A DNA stretch of 7,543 bases from Desulfobacteraceae bacterium (lineage in GTDB: Bacteria; Desulfobacterota; DSM-4660; Desulfatiglandales; Desulfatiglandaceae), in assembly GCA_020349865.1 (NCBI GenBank), contig CP070700.1:1058403-1065945 (forward strand). The letters run 5' to 3'. Under the pieces are notes generated by a model, which was not told where the DNA came from, did no database searches, and saw only the letters and a list, made by a program, of their open reading frames with translations. Of the stretch, positions 1 through 5,615 are shown in pieces. How positions within the stretch are numbered: the first letter of the stretch is position 1; the number at the start of each line of letters is the position of its first letter. The translations under genes and the position numbers were made by a program.

Positions 1-306
1 AATGGCCTGTCCCGGACCGCAGGTCCATTTCTCTATCAGCTCATCGCTCTCAGCGTCGAATCGCCAGCACTCGAACTTGCCGCTCAGGATATACATGGTC
101 TGTATATAGAAATGGTTGTGGATGGGGATCTCGCCTCCAGGCTCGGCAGTAAAGAGCCTTAGACCGTATTCGGCCTGGCCCATATCATCCTCACCGAATT
201 TGGAAAGCCAGCGTACGCTAATGCCTTTAACGTCGTACAATTTTCCCTTGTATGGGAACTTTTTTACCTGGACATCCTCAACATCCTTCCAATTCAAGAC
301 TTCCAT
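1..306 (-). CDS. Cupin-domain protein, 3' end cut off by the left edge
   Basis: The minus strand encodes 102 residues from an ATG at 306, with no stop before the window ends. A strong Shine-Dalgarno (AGGAGG, complement of about 309-315) precedes the ATG. The peptide has the first half of a single-domain cupin: a PGGEIPIHNH stretch (residues 57-65) followed by MYILSGKFE (71-79), matching the cupin motif with metal-ligand histidines H63 and H65. At the usual position of the third ligand (Glu) the residue is Q69, in the order H-N-H-F-Y-I-Q-T. The second cupin motif would lie beyond the edge. Small cupins of this kind are often metal-binding enzymes or sensors, but the sequence does not say which reaction is catalysed. 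It is divergent from rpiA and probably an independent unit. The cupin fold is fairly sure; the function is unknown. Confidence 0.8.
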   Translation of the reverse strand, partial: MEVLNWKDVEDVQVKKFPYKGKLYDVKGISVRWLSKFGEDDMGQAEYGLRLFTAEPGGEIPIHNHFYIQTMYILSGKFECWRFDAESDELIEKWTCGPGQAI

Positions 307-332
307 AACCTCCTCCTTTGAGATTTTAGAGC

Positions 333-385
333 TCTCTGCAGCCAGTCGGAGCAAGGCGAAGATCCCGTTAACGGGGCTGCAGGGA
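333..385 (-). other. Stem-loop in the cupin leader, with a 12-bp palindrome
   Basis: On the minus strand, the segment complementary to 375-385 (TCCCTGCAGCC) can pair with the segment complementary to 333-343 (GGCTGCAGAGA). This gives an 11-bp stem with one wobble or mismatch around a 31-nt loop. The perfect palindrome CCCGTTAACGGG (364-375) sits at the loop side of the upstream arm. The structure lies between the proposed cupin promoter and its ribosome binding site. No U-run follows, so it does not look like an intrinsic terminator. It could be a leader control element or a protein-binding palindrome. I do not recognise a known riboswitch. Confidence 0.4.
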
Positions 386-447
386 AGCCCAATCGATTTT
401 AAGACGACAAATGAGCATCACTTGTCATATCCGCCTCAAGGAAGATA

Positions 448-476
448 ATAGTATATCAGAAGTGGTGGGATGTAAA
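448..476 (-). promoter_or_regulatory. Candidate sigma70-type promoter for the cupin gene
   Basis: Reading the minus strand, TTTACA (complement of 471-476) is followed after 17 nt by TACTAT (complement of 448-453). An overlapping TATACT (450-455) gives a better -10 match but only a 15-nt spacer. Transcription would start near 441 and leave a leader of about 135 nt before the cupin ATG. This is a motif match only. Confidence 0.4.
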
Positions 477-480
477 TCGC

Positions 481-509
481 TTAACAACCAGAGCAATTTT
501 TGATATGAG
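481..509 (+). promoter_or_regulatory. Weak candidate promoter for rpiA
   Basis: TTAACA (481-486) and TATGAG (504-509) are separated by 17 nt and point toward rpiA. The -10 matches the consensus at only four positions. Just downstream is a small inverted repeat, GTTGA-CTTT-TCAAC (515-528). No better promoter is visible between the divergent cupin start and rpiA, so this is the best available guess. Confidence 0.25.
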
Positions 510-575
510 ACCTTGTTGACTTTTCAACCTGGTGGGAGGACGTTTTCAGGACATTGTGAGTGGTCAAAAGAAATT

Positions 576-583
576 AAGGGGGG
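576..583 (+). promoter_or_regulatory. Ribosome binding site that decides the rpiA start
   Basis: AAGGGGGG ends 5 nt before the ATG at 589. The upstream in-frame GTG at 532 has no such site at the right distance and would add 19 residues unlike RpiA, so the start is placed at 589. Confidence 0.75.
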
Positions 584-588
584 TTGAC

Positions 589-1305
589 ATGATTGAGAGG
601 AAAAACACAGAAATATCGGAAAACCCGGAGCTGCTTAAGAGAAAAGCTGCTGAGCGAGCCGTGGAGTTTCTCAAATCGGGCATGGTTGTTGGGCTCGGAA
701 CCGGCAGTACGACCGGATTTGCCTTGGAGCTTATCGGGCACGGGATAAAAAGCGGGCGGTTGAATGATATTGTAGGAATACCGAGTTCCCTTCAAACGGA
801 AAAACTTGCAAAGGATTTTGCCATACCATTGACCGCATTGGAGCAACACCCCGAAATTGATATCACTATTGATGGCGCCGACGAGGTTGACCCGCAACTA
901 AATTTGATCAAGGGTGGGGGCGGAGCACTGCTGCGCGAAAAAGTCTTGGCCCAGGCAAGCCATCGAAACGTCATCATTGTGGATGAAAGCAAGCTTTCTC
1001 CTCAACTGGGCACCCGCTGGCCGCTGCCAATTGAAGTAATCCCGTTTGCCTGGCAGGCGGAAGCCAATTATCTGAAATCACTGGGTGCGAAGGTAACCTT
1101 GAGAAGGAAAAACGATGAAGATATCTTTACTACCGATCAGGGTAACTTTATTCTCGACTGCGATTTTGGGCCAATAGAACTTGCGGATCAGCTTGCGATT
1201 CAGATAAGCCAACGGGCAGGCATTCTGGAACATGGCCTGTTTCTGGGTCTCGCTACAGATGTCATTGTAGCTGGTACAGATGGGGTTCGGCATCTCACAA
1301 ATTAG
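589..1305 (+). CDS. rpiA: Ribose-5-phosphate isomerase A
   Basis: RpiA interconverts ribose 5-phosphate and ribulose 5-phosphate in the non-oxidative pentose phosphate pathway, in the cytoplasm. The 238-residue product has the family's diagnostic blocks in order: the phosphate-binding GLGTGST loop (residues 35-41), the DGADEVD active-site segment (95-101), KGGGGALLREK (108-118), VDESK (131-135), and a C-terminal GLATDVIVAGTDG stretch (220-232). By comparison with the E. coli enzyme, D95, D98, K108 and E117 correspond to its active-site residues (D81, D84, K94 and the catalytic glutamate E103). All are present, so the enzyme should be active. It is slightly longer than the 219-residue E. coli protein, mainly at the N-terminus. 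It is followed by a new promoter and does not look co-transcribed by design with the transporter genes. No intrinsic terminator is evident after its stop. Confidence 0.95.
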   Translation: MIERKNTEISENPELLKRKAAERAVEFLKSGMVVGLGTGSTTGFALELIGHGIKSGRLNDIVGIPSSLQTEKLAKDFAIPLTALEQHPEIDITIDGADEVDPQLNLIKGGGGALLREKVLAQASHRNVIIVDESKLSPQLGTRWPLPIEVIPFAWQAEANYLKSLGAKVTLRRKNDEDIFTTDQGNFILDCDFGPIELADQLAIQISQRAGILEHGLFLGLATDVIVAGTDGVRHLTN

Positions 1306-1324
1306 ATCTCAGCATTATTCCTGC

Positions 1325-1362
1325 AAAAAAAATCAGAAAAATTTAAAAAATTAAAAAAAATG
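1325..1362 (+). promoter_or_regulatory. A-rich UP-like element upstream of the tetR promoter
   Basis: This stretch between rpiA and the -35 box is almost all A with short T interruptions, in several A-tracts spaced about a helical turn apart. It directly abuts the -35 hexamer. That is how UP elements bound by the RNA polymerase alpha subunit look, so it probably strengthens the promoter. It holds no hairpin, so it is not an intrinsic terminator for rpiA. Confidence 0.5.
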
Positions 1363-1391
1363 TTGACAAAAAGACGGCGTGTCTTTATATT
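1363..1391 (+). promoter_or_regulatory. Strong sigma70-type promoter of the tetR-transporter operon
   Basis: The -35 is a perfect TTGACA (1363-1368) and the -10 is TATATT (1386-1391), with an optimal 17-nt spacer. Transcription would start near 1398, inside the first operator. The leader to the tetR ATG is about 80 nt. This is the only good promoter between rpiA and the right edge that I can see in an intergenic region, so it probably drives tetR and the genes behind it. Confidence 0.75.
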
Positions 1392-1406
1392 TAACCAAAT
1401 GGTTAA
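1391..1406 (+). promoter_or_regulatory. Operator 1, perfect inverted repeat over the -10 and start point
   Basis: TTAACCA-AA-TGGTTAA is a perfect 7+2+7 inverted repeat. It shares the ACCA-N2-TGGT core and layout of the RutR operator (TTGACCA-N2-TGGTCAA), a known TetR-family site. It overlaps the last base of the -10 box and covers the expected transcription start, so a bound repressor would block initiation. The obvious candidate is the TetR-family protein encoded just downstream. Confidence 0.75.
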
Positions 1407-1417
1407 ACCAACTGGTT
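1406..1417 (+). promoter_or_regulatory. Operator 2, second copy of the AACCA-N2-TGGTT site
   Basis: AACCA-AC-TGGTT repeats the operator 1 core, with perfect 5-nt arms. Its centre is 13 bp from that of operator 1, a little over one helical turn. The two sites share a boundary base, so two dimers could bind on nearly the same face or overlap and compete. Confidence 0.65.
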
Positions 1418-1422
1418 AGTTA

Positions 1423-1434
1423 TACCGTTTGGTT
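1423..1434 (+). promoter_or_regulatory. Operator 3, degenerate copy
   Basis: TACCG-TT-TGGTT keeps a perfect right arm and three of five left-arm bases of the same site. Its centre is 17 bp from that of operator 2. It is probably a weaker auxiliary site in the 5' leader. Confidence 0.4.
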
Positions 1435-1467
1435 GGATTTACATGAGGGACCTTTCATGAATTGCCT

Positions 1468-1474
1468 AAAGGAG
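1468..1474 (+). promoter_or_regulatory. Ribosome binding site that decides the tetR start
   Basis: AAAGGAG lies 6 nt before the ATG at 1481. The reading frame is open from a GTG at 1379, but that codon lies between the -35 and -10 boxes and cannot be in the mRNA. An ATG at 1457 with a poorer GAGGGA upstream is possible; 1481 fits better. Confidence 0.75.
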
Positions 1475-1480
1475 AAAGGC

Positions 1481-2113
1481 ATGGAAACTCAGACTCTGAA
1501 AGAAAAACAGGGCGAAACCATAAGGCGCATCCTCGATGCGGCCGGAAGCATATTTTCTGAAGTCGGCTTTGCAGGAGCACGAATGGATGAAATCGCAAAA
1601 CGTGCACAGGTCAATAAGGCCACAATCTATTACCATATCGGTGATAAAAAAGCCCTTTACGCCGAAGTGCTCCACGACATCACAGGCAGTGCCTTCGAAC
1701 GTTCCTTACGCGAAGTGCAAGATGCTCAGTCACCTGAAGAAAAACTGAAAACATACATAAGGTCCGTCACCAATAATATGGATCAGCACCCGCACCTGGC
1801 CCCCATTATAATGCGAGAACAGGCTTCAGGTGGGCAGAACCTTCCCGAAGTGATCGCCCGAGTCTTTGCTGATATCATCGCTGCAGTTAACGATATCCTC
1901 GAAGAAGGAGAACGAGAAGGTGTCTTTATTAAGACGATTCCGTTCATCGTACACTCTATGGTTATAGGCTGTCTTATGTTTTACAAGGCTAGCGATCCCA
2001 TTAGATCAAAATACGCTGCTTTTCCCGAAGCGCTCAAAAAACTGGATAAAAAGGTTTCCGGCGGTGTTGCTGACGAATTGGAGAAACTTGTGTTACGAGC
2101 CGTCAAGAAATAA
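1481..2113 (+). CDS. TetR/AcrR-family transcriptional repressor
   Basis: The product is a 210-residue cytoplasmic DNA-binding regulator of typical TetR length. The N-terminal domain (about residues 12-60) has the family pattern: helix 1 RRILDAAGSIFSEVGFAG, helix 2 MDEIAKRAQV, and recognition helix NKATIYYHIGDKKALYAEVL up to residue 64, with the classic YYHIGDKKALY run. The C-terminal part (about 65-210) is mostly helical and would form the dimer interface and ligand pocket. It has a hydrophobic stretch (152-168) as expected for a greasy effector. It is the first gene of the unit, 57 nt before the transporter, and has operator-like repeats over its promoter. Autorepression together with control of the downstream exporter genes is therefore likely, relieved by binding a substrate or related lipid-like ligand. 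The ligand is unknown. Confidence 0.92.
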   Translation: METQTLKEKQGETIRRILDAAGSIFSEVGFAGARMDEIAKRAQVNKATIYYHIGDKKALYAEVLHDITGSAFERSLREVQDAQSPEEKLKTYIRSVTNNMDQHPHLAPIIMREQASGGQNLPEVIARVFADIIAAVNDILEEGEREGVFIKTIPFIVHSMVIGCLMFYKASDPIRSKYAAFPEALKKLDKKVSGGVADELEKLVLRAVKK

Positions 2114-2132
2114 AGCGACAGAGCCGAGTTTC

Positions 2133-2155
2133 ATAAAATCGTGAAACGATTTTAT
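2133..2155 (+). other. Intergenic hairpin A, 10-bp stem with GAA loop
   Basis: ATAAAATCGT (2133-2142) pairs perfectly with ACGATTTTAT (2146-2155) around the loop GAA. It starts 19 nt after the tetR stop and ends 4 nt before the transporter's Shine-Dalgarno GGAGGA (2160-2165). It lacks a following U-run and is AT-rich, so it is not a convincing terminator. A near copy lies at 7174-7196. An alternative 6-bp pairing, GTTTCA (2128-2133) with TGAAAC (2142-2147), overlaps it and excludes it. Confidence 0.75.
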
Positions 2156-2170
2156 CTCTGGAGGATCAGT

Positions 2171-4699
2171 ATGACAGATATCAGAAAACGAATAGAAATA
2201 TGGTTCGAATCCATTGCTCGCATAATATATCGCAACCGGTATAAAACCCTCTTAATTTCGTTTTTGTCAACAGCGGCTATTGTTTCGCAAATTCCAAAAC
2301 TTACCATTGATATCTCTACCGAAGGGTTTCTGCACAAAAAGGATCCGATCCTTATCGACTATAACGGCTTTCGTGATCAGTTCGGCAGGGATGAAATTAT
2401 TGTCGTGGCAATCCACTCACCGGAGGTATTTGATAAGAATTTTCTAAACAAACTAAAAAACCTGCACGATGATCTATCGGAACGGGTTCCCTATGTTGAA
2501 GATATCACCGGCCTTATCAATGCCCGGAATACACGGGGCGAAGAGGATGAGCTCATTGTTGAGGATCTGCTGGAAAAGCAGCCTGAAACACCTGAAGAAA
2601 TGGCACAAATCAAGCAGCGGGTATTTGATAACCCGATGTACAAAAACACCCTGATCTCCGAGGACGGAAGGTTTACGACCATCCTAATCAAGCTCCAGAC
2701 CTATTCTTCGGCAGGTGTGGGCATAGATGTGCTTGAGGGATTTGAAGATAGTGAGAAAGGTCCCAAAGATTCAAGGAAATCGGGGAAACCCGGTGAAAAG
2801 AAATACCTCACCGATAAGGAAAACAGCGAAGCGGTCAATACGGTGAACGAACTTATAGAAAAATACCAGGCTCCTGACTTTCGAGTGTATATTGCAGGCT
2901 CGTCAGCAGTGACTCATTTTCTGAAAAGATACATGATAAAAGACGTTCGAAGGTTTTTGTCATTTTCGTTTATCACCGTCGCCATATTTCTGTTTATCAT
3001 GTTTCGAAAAATATCAGGCGTGGTGCTTCCGCTTTTAATAGTGGTGCTTTCCCTTGTTTCCACCATCGGCATTATGGCTGCATTTGGAGCGCCCATAAAA
3101 CTGCCCACACAGATTCTTCCCTCTTTTATCCTTGCAGTATGTGTAGGTTATTCAGTCCATATCCTGGCCCTTTTCTACCAAGACTTTCGTAAAGACCGTA
3201 GCAAAGAAGATGCAATAGCTTATTCCATGGGGCATTCGGGGCTTGCTGTCGTTATGACGGCCGCCACCACCGCGGGAGGACTGTTCTCTTTTTCAACCTC
3301 AGATGTTGCACCCATCGCTGATGTGGGTATTTTTGCCGGAGCAGGTGTACTGCTCGGCATGGTTTTTACAATCATACTTTTGCCTGCACTCCTCGCAATC
3401 ATACCGGTTAAGAATAAAAAATACAAAGAAGATGCCCAGAAAGACACTACCATGGACAGGTTCCTCGCCAAAGTAGGCAGGATTTCAATTGGACATCCGT
3501 ATGTGATTTTCATTGTATCTGCCGTCTTCATCGCCTTTTCGTTTGCCGGTGCAATGAAAATCCGTTTTTCGCATGATATACTGCGATGGTTCCCCAAAGA
3601 TAATTCTGTCCGCATTGCAACCGAAAAAATCGACAAAGAGCTCCGCGGTTCTATCAGCCTGGAGATAGTCATAGATATAGGGAAAGAAAACGGTCTGTAT
3701 GAGCCGGACATACTAAACAGACTGGAAGAAACTGCTGCATATCTGGAAACACTGGAAGTCGGAAAGATATTTGTTGGAAAAGCCTGGTCCCTTACCACTA
3801 TCCTGAAAGAAACAAACCGCGCTCTCAATGAGAACCGAAAGGAATTCTACGCCGTTCCCCAGGATAAAAAGCTGATCGCCCAGGAATTCCTGCTTTTTGA
3901 AAACAGCGGATCTGACGATATGGAAGACTTTACCGACAGCCAGTTCAGCAAGGCGCGTGTCATGATAAAACTGCCGTTTGAAGACGCCGTTGCTTACAGC
4001 AGTTTCCTTGAAAAAGTAAATGAGCATTTTCAAGCAGTATACCCTGATGTAAAAATCACCGTTACCGGTATGACGGCCCTGCTTTTCAGGACAGTAACCA
4101 ACGCAATTGCAAGTATGGCGAGAAGCTACATATACGCTTTAGTCGTTATCACGATTCTCATGATTCTCCTCATCGGTCGGCTGCGCATCGGCCTTCTCAG
4201 TATGGTGCCCAACCTCGCGCCGATTATTGTTACGCTCGGTATTATGGGCTGGTTTAGTATACCGATGAGCCTGTTCACCATGCTGGTGGGTAACATTGCC
4301 ATCGGCCTTGCCGTTGATGATACCGTCCATTTTATGCACAATTTCAGGAGGTACTTTGAAGAATCCGGAGACGCGAAATTTGCTGTCATGGAAACCCTGC
4401 ATACGACCGGCCGGGCAATGCTCGTTACGTCCTGTGTGTTGTCAATAGGGTTTTTCATATTTATATTCGCCAGCATGAATAATCTTTTTCAATTTGGCCT
4501 GCTCACCGGCCTGACCATCATAATGGCGCTGCTCGCGGACTATTTTGTCGCGCCGGCCCTTATGGCAGTTGTGCATCAACCGAAAAAAAGAGCGCAAGCT
4601 TCCGACGAAAGTAAACAAAAGTCAGTAACCAAAACAAAAGAAAAAATCATAATCCAGGAACCGGCAACCATGAATCCAAAAAAACGGAGGATGTCATGA
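2171..4699 (+). CDS. RND-superfamily transporter, HAE3/MMPL type
   Basis: This is an 842-residue inner-membrane transporter of the hydrophobe/amphiphile efflux-3 branch of the RND superfamily, expected to use proton flow to move a lipid or other hydrophobic compound. It has two similar halves. Helix 1 (about 24-41) is followed by a large periplasmic loop (43-260) and helices 2-6 (262-412). Helix 7 (444-460) is followed by a second loop (463-650) and helices 8-12 (653-797). Helix 10 carries AVDDTVHF with the acidic pair D716-D717. The matching site in helix 4 reads CVGYSVHIL (324-332), with no acidic residue. Loop 1 contains an acidic DVLEGFED (186-193), then a Lys/Gly/Ser-rich linker. The cytoplasmic tail (about 805-842) is rich in Lys. 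ATG 2171 is chosen because GGAGGA lies 5 nt upstream; an in-frame GTG at 2141 is inside a hairpin. The next gene overlaps by ATGA, implying translational coupling. The substrate is unknown. Confidence 0.92.
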   Translation: MTDIRKRIEIWFESIARIIYRNRYKTLLISFLSTAAIVSQIPKLTIDISTEGFLHKKDPILIDYNGFRDQFGRDEIIVVAIHSPEVFDKNFLNKLKNLHDDLSERVPYVEDITGLINARNTRGEEDELIVEDLLEKQPETPEEMAQIKQRVFDNPMYKNTLISEDGRFTTILIKLQTYSSAGVGIDVLEGFEDSEKGPKDSRKSGKPGEKKYLTDKENSEAVNTVNELIEKYQAPDFRVYIAGSSAVTHFLKRYMIKDVRRFLSFSFITVAIFLFIMFRKISGVVLPLLIVVLSLVSTIGIMAAFGAPIKLPTQILPSFILAVCVGYSVHILALFYQDFRKDRSKEDAIAYSMGHSGLAVVMTAATTAGGLFSFSTSDVAPIADVGIFAGAGVLLGMVFTIILLPALLAIIPVKNKKYKEDAQKDTTMDRFLAKVGRISIGHPYVIFIVSAVFIAFSFAGAMKIRFSHDILRWFPKDNSVRIATEKIDKELRGSISLEIVIDIGKENGLYEPDILNRLEETAAYLETLEVGKIFVGKAWSLTTILKETNRALNENRKEFYAVPQDKKLIAQEFLLFENSGSDDMEDFTDSQFSKARVMIKLPFEDAVAYSSFLEKVNEHFQAVYPDVKITVTGMTALLFRTVTNAIASMARSYIYALVVITILMILLIGRLRIGLLSMVPNLAPIIVTLGIMGWFSIPMSLFTMLVGNIAIGLAVDDTVHFMHNFRRYFEESGDAKFAVMETLHTTGRAMLVTSCVLSIGFFIFIFASMNNLFQFGLLTGLTIIMALLADYFVAPALMAVVHQPKKRAQASDESKQKSVTKTKEKIIIQEPATMNPKKRRMS

Positions 4700-5514
4700 A
4701 AAGATCCTTTATCGCATTCATTTTACTGTTTGGTGTTATCGTTTTTACTCTGCCGCCAATCACCTTTGCTGATGATCCCGAGGCCCGAGCTATCATGAAA
4801 AAGGTGGATGCCAGAGACGACGGAGACAACCAGGTGTCAGACATGCAGATGATCCTGATCGACAAAAAAGGAAAGGAAAGGATTCGCAGGATACGCACCT
4901 TCAGTAAAGACAAAGGCAAGGATACCCTTAAACTTATTTTTTTCCTGCATCCTGCAGACGTTAAAGACACCGGATTTCTCACCTATGACTATGATGATCC
5001 GGAAAGGGACGACGATCAGTGGCTTTACCTGCCAGCACTTCGAAAAACAAAACGCATTGCCTCAAGCGATAAGAGCGGGAGCTTCATGGGCTCTGACCTC
5101 AATTACTCTGACATGACATCCCGCGACCTTAAGGATTACGATTATACCTTTTATGAAAAGAGCAAAGAGATGGACGTAAAAGGCTTTAAGACATGGGTTA
5201 TCTGGTCGACACCCCGCACAAAAGACGTGATTGATGAAACAGGATACGAAAAGTCCCTTCTCTTCGTTCGACAGGATAACTACTATGTCATCCGGGCCGT
5301 GAACTGGGTTCATGATGGCGGCTACCTGAAATACATGGATGTCAGGAAGCTCGAACACATCGACGGAATATGGGTGGCGACGGAAATGCACATAAACAAA
5401 AAAAAGGGTAAACAAACGGCACATAAAACAATCCTGAAGCTGAGCGACGTGAAGTTTAATCAGGATCTGGATTTTGAGCTGTTTACGGTCCGAAGAATGG
5501 AGAAGGGGCTTTAA
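4696..5514 (+). CDS. Secreted LolA-like (outer-membrane lipoprotein-sorting type) protein
   Basis: The 272-residue product starts with a clear Sec signal peptide (MKRS, hydrophobic core about 5-22, cleavage likely after TFA at residue 25), giving a soluble periplasmic protein of about 247 residues. The body matches the LolA-like family, often annotated 'outer membrane lipoprotein-sorting protein', that sits beside RND/MMPL transporters. Recognisable stretches are LKLIFFLHPADVKDTGFLTY (78-97), DDQWLYLPALRKTKRI (106-121) and SGSFMGSDLNYSDM (127-140). It probably folds as a half-barrel with a hydrophobic cavity that carries a lipid-like ligand. It lacks a lipobox Cys, so it is not a lipoprotein. 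GGAGG (4686-4690) lies 5 nt before the ATG, and the ATG overlaps the transporter's stop codon as ATGA. Tight coupling to the transporter suggests it receives that transporter's cargo. It is not LolA itself, which is a shorter protein of lipoprotein trafficking. Confidence 0.88.
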   Translation: MKRSFIAFILLFGVIVFTLPPITFADDPEARAIMKKVDARDDGDNQVSDMQMILIDKKGKERIRRIRTFSKDKGKDTLKLIFFLHPADVKDTGFLTYDYDDPERDDDQWLYLPALRKTKRIASSDKSGSFMGSDLNYSDMTSRDLKDYDYTFYEKSKEMDVKGFKTWVIWSTPRTKDVIDETGYEKSLLFVRQDNYYVIRAVNWVHDGGYLKYMDVRKLEHIDGIWVATEMHINKKKGKQTAHKTILKLSDVKFNQDLDFELFTVRRMEKGL

Positions 5515-5615
5515 GGATTGAAACTGGAAACCTGTCGGAGCGGAGGCGGCCTCAGGCTTTTAAATCCTACGGCTCTAAGACAAATTCCACTTGGAGCGAA
5601 GGGAAAACGGGGATA
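5515..5615 (+). other. 101-nt gap between LolA-like and DUF1302 genes
   Basis: I see no convincing promoter, no strong hairpin and no terminator here. The stretch at 5537-5557 is GC-rich compared with its surroundings and includes the small inverted repeat GAGG-CGG-CCTC. A longer imperfect pairing between 5538-5547 and 5566-5576 is possible but interrupted. The gap is longer than the others in the unit, so a processing site or weak internal promoter cannot be excluded. Confidence 0.4.

Noticed and set aside
116..448. Plus-strand open frame of 110 codons opposite the cupin gene
   Set aside because: It is antisense to a clear cupin coding region with a strong ribosome binding site, and its peptide has no recognisable family or good start.
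515..528. Small inverted repeat GTTGA-CTTT-TCAAC before rpiA as an operator or terminator
   Set aside because: The arms are only 5 nt, no U-run follows, and no matching regulator is visible. It is kept only as a note in the promoter entry.
532..588. GTG at 532 as the rpiA start
   Set aside because: There is no well-placed ribosome binding site, and the added residues are unlike RpiA. ATG 589 has AAGGGGGG 5 nt upstream.
1306..1362. Intrinsic terminator after rpiA
   Set aside because: The A-rich tract has no GC-rich hairpin in front of it on the plus strand; it fits an UP element better.
1379..1480. Upstream extension of the tetR frame
   Set aside because: The GTG at 1379 lies between the -35 and -10 boxes, and the extension would read through the operators. 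ATG 1481 has a well-spaced AAAGGAG.
2141..2170. GTG at 2141 as the transporter start
   Set aside because: It lies inside hairpin A with no ribosome binding site. ATG 2171 is preceded by GGAGGA at good spacing.
3220..3828. Minus-strand open frame of 202 codons inside the transporter gene
   Set aside because: It is antisense to a well-defined RND protein. Its Ser/Ile/Met-rich peptide is typical of the complement of membrane-helix codons.
5398..5406. A8G run in the LolA-like gene, containing A AAA AAG in the zero frame, a possible -1 frameshift signal
   Set aside because: The full-length product is complete in frame 0 and matches its family to the end. No stimulatory hairpin or internal Shine-Dalgarno was evident nearby, so chance in Lys codons is the simpler explanation.
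5538..5576. Stem-loop in the gap before the DUF1302 gene
   Set aside because: The pairing has mismatches and a bulge, with no U-run, so it is too weak to call.
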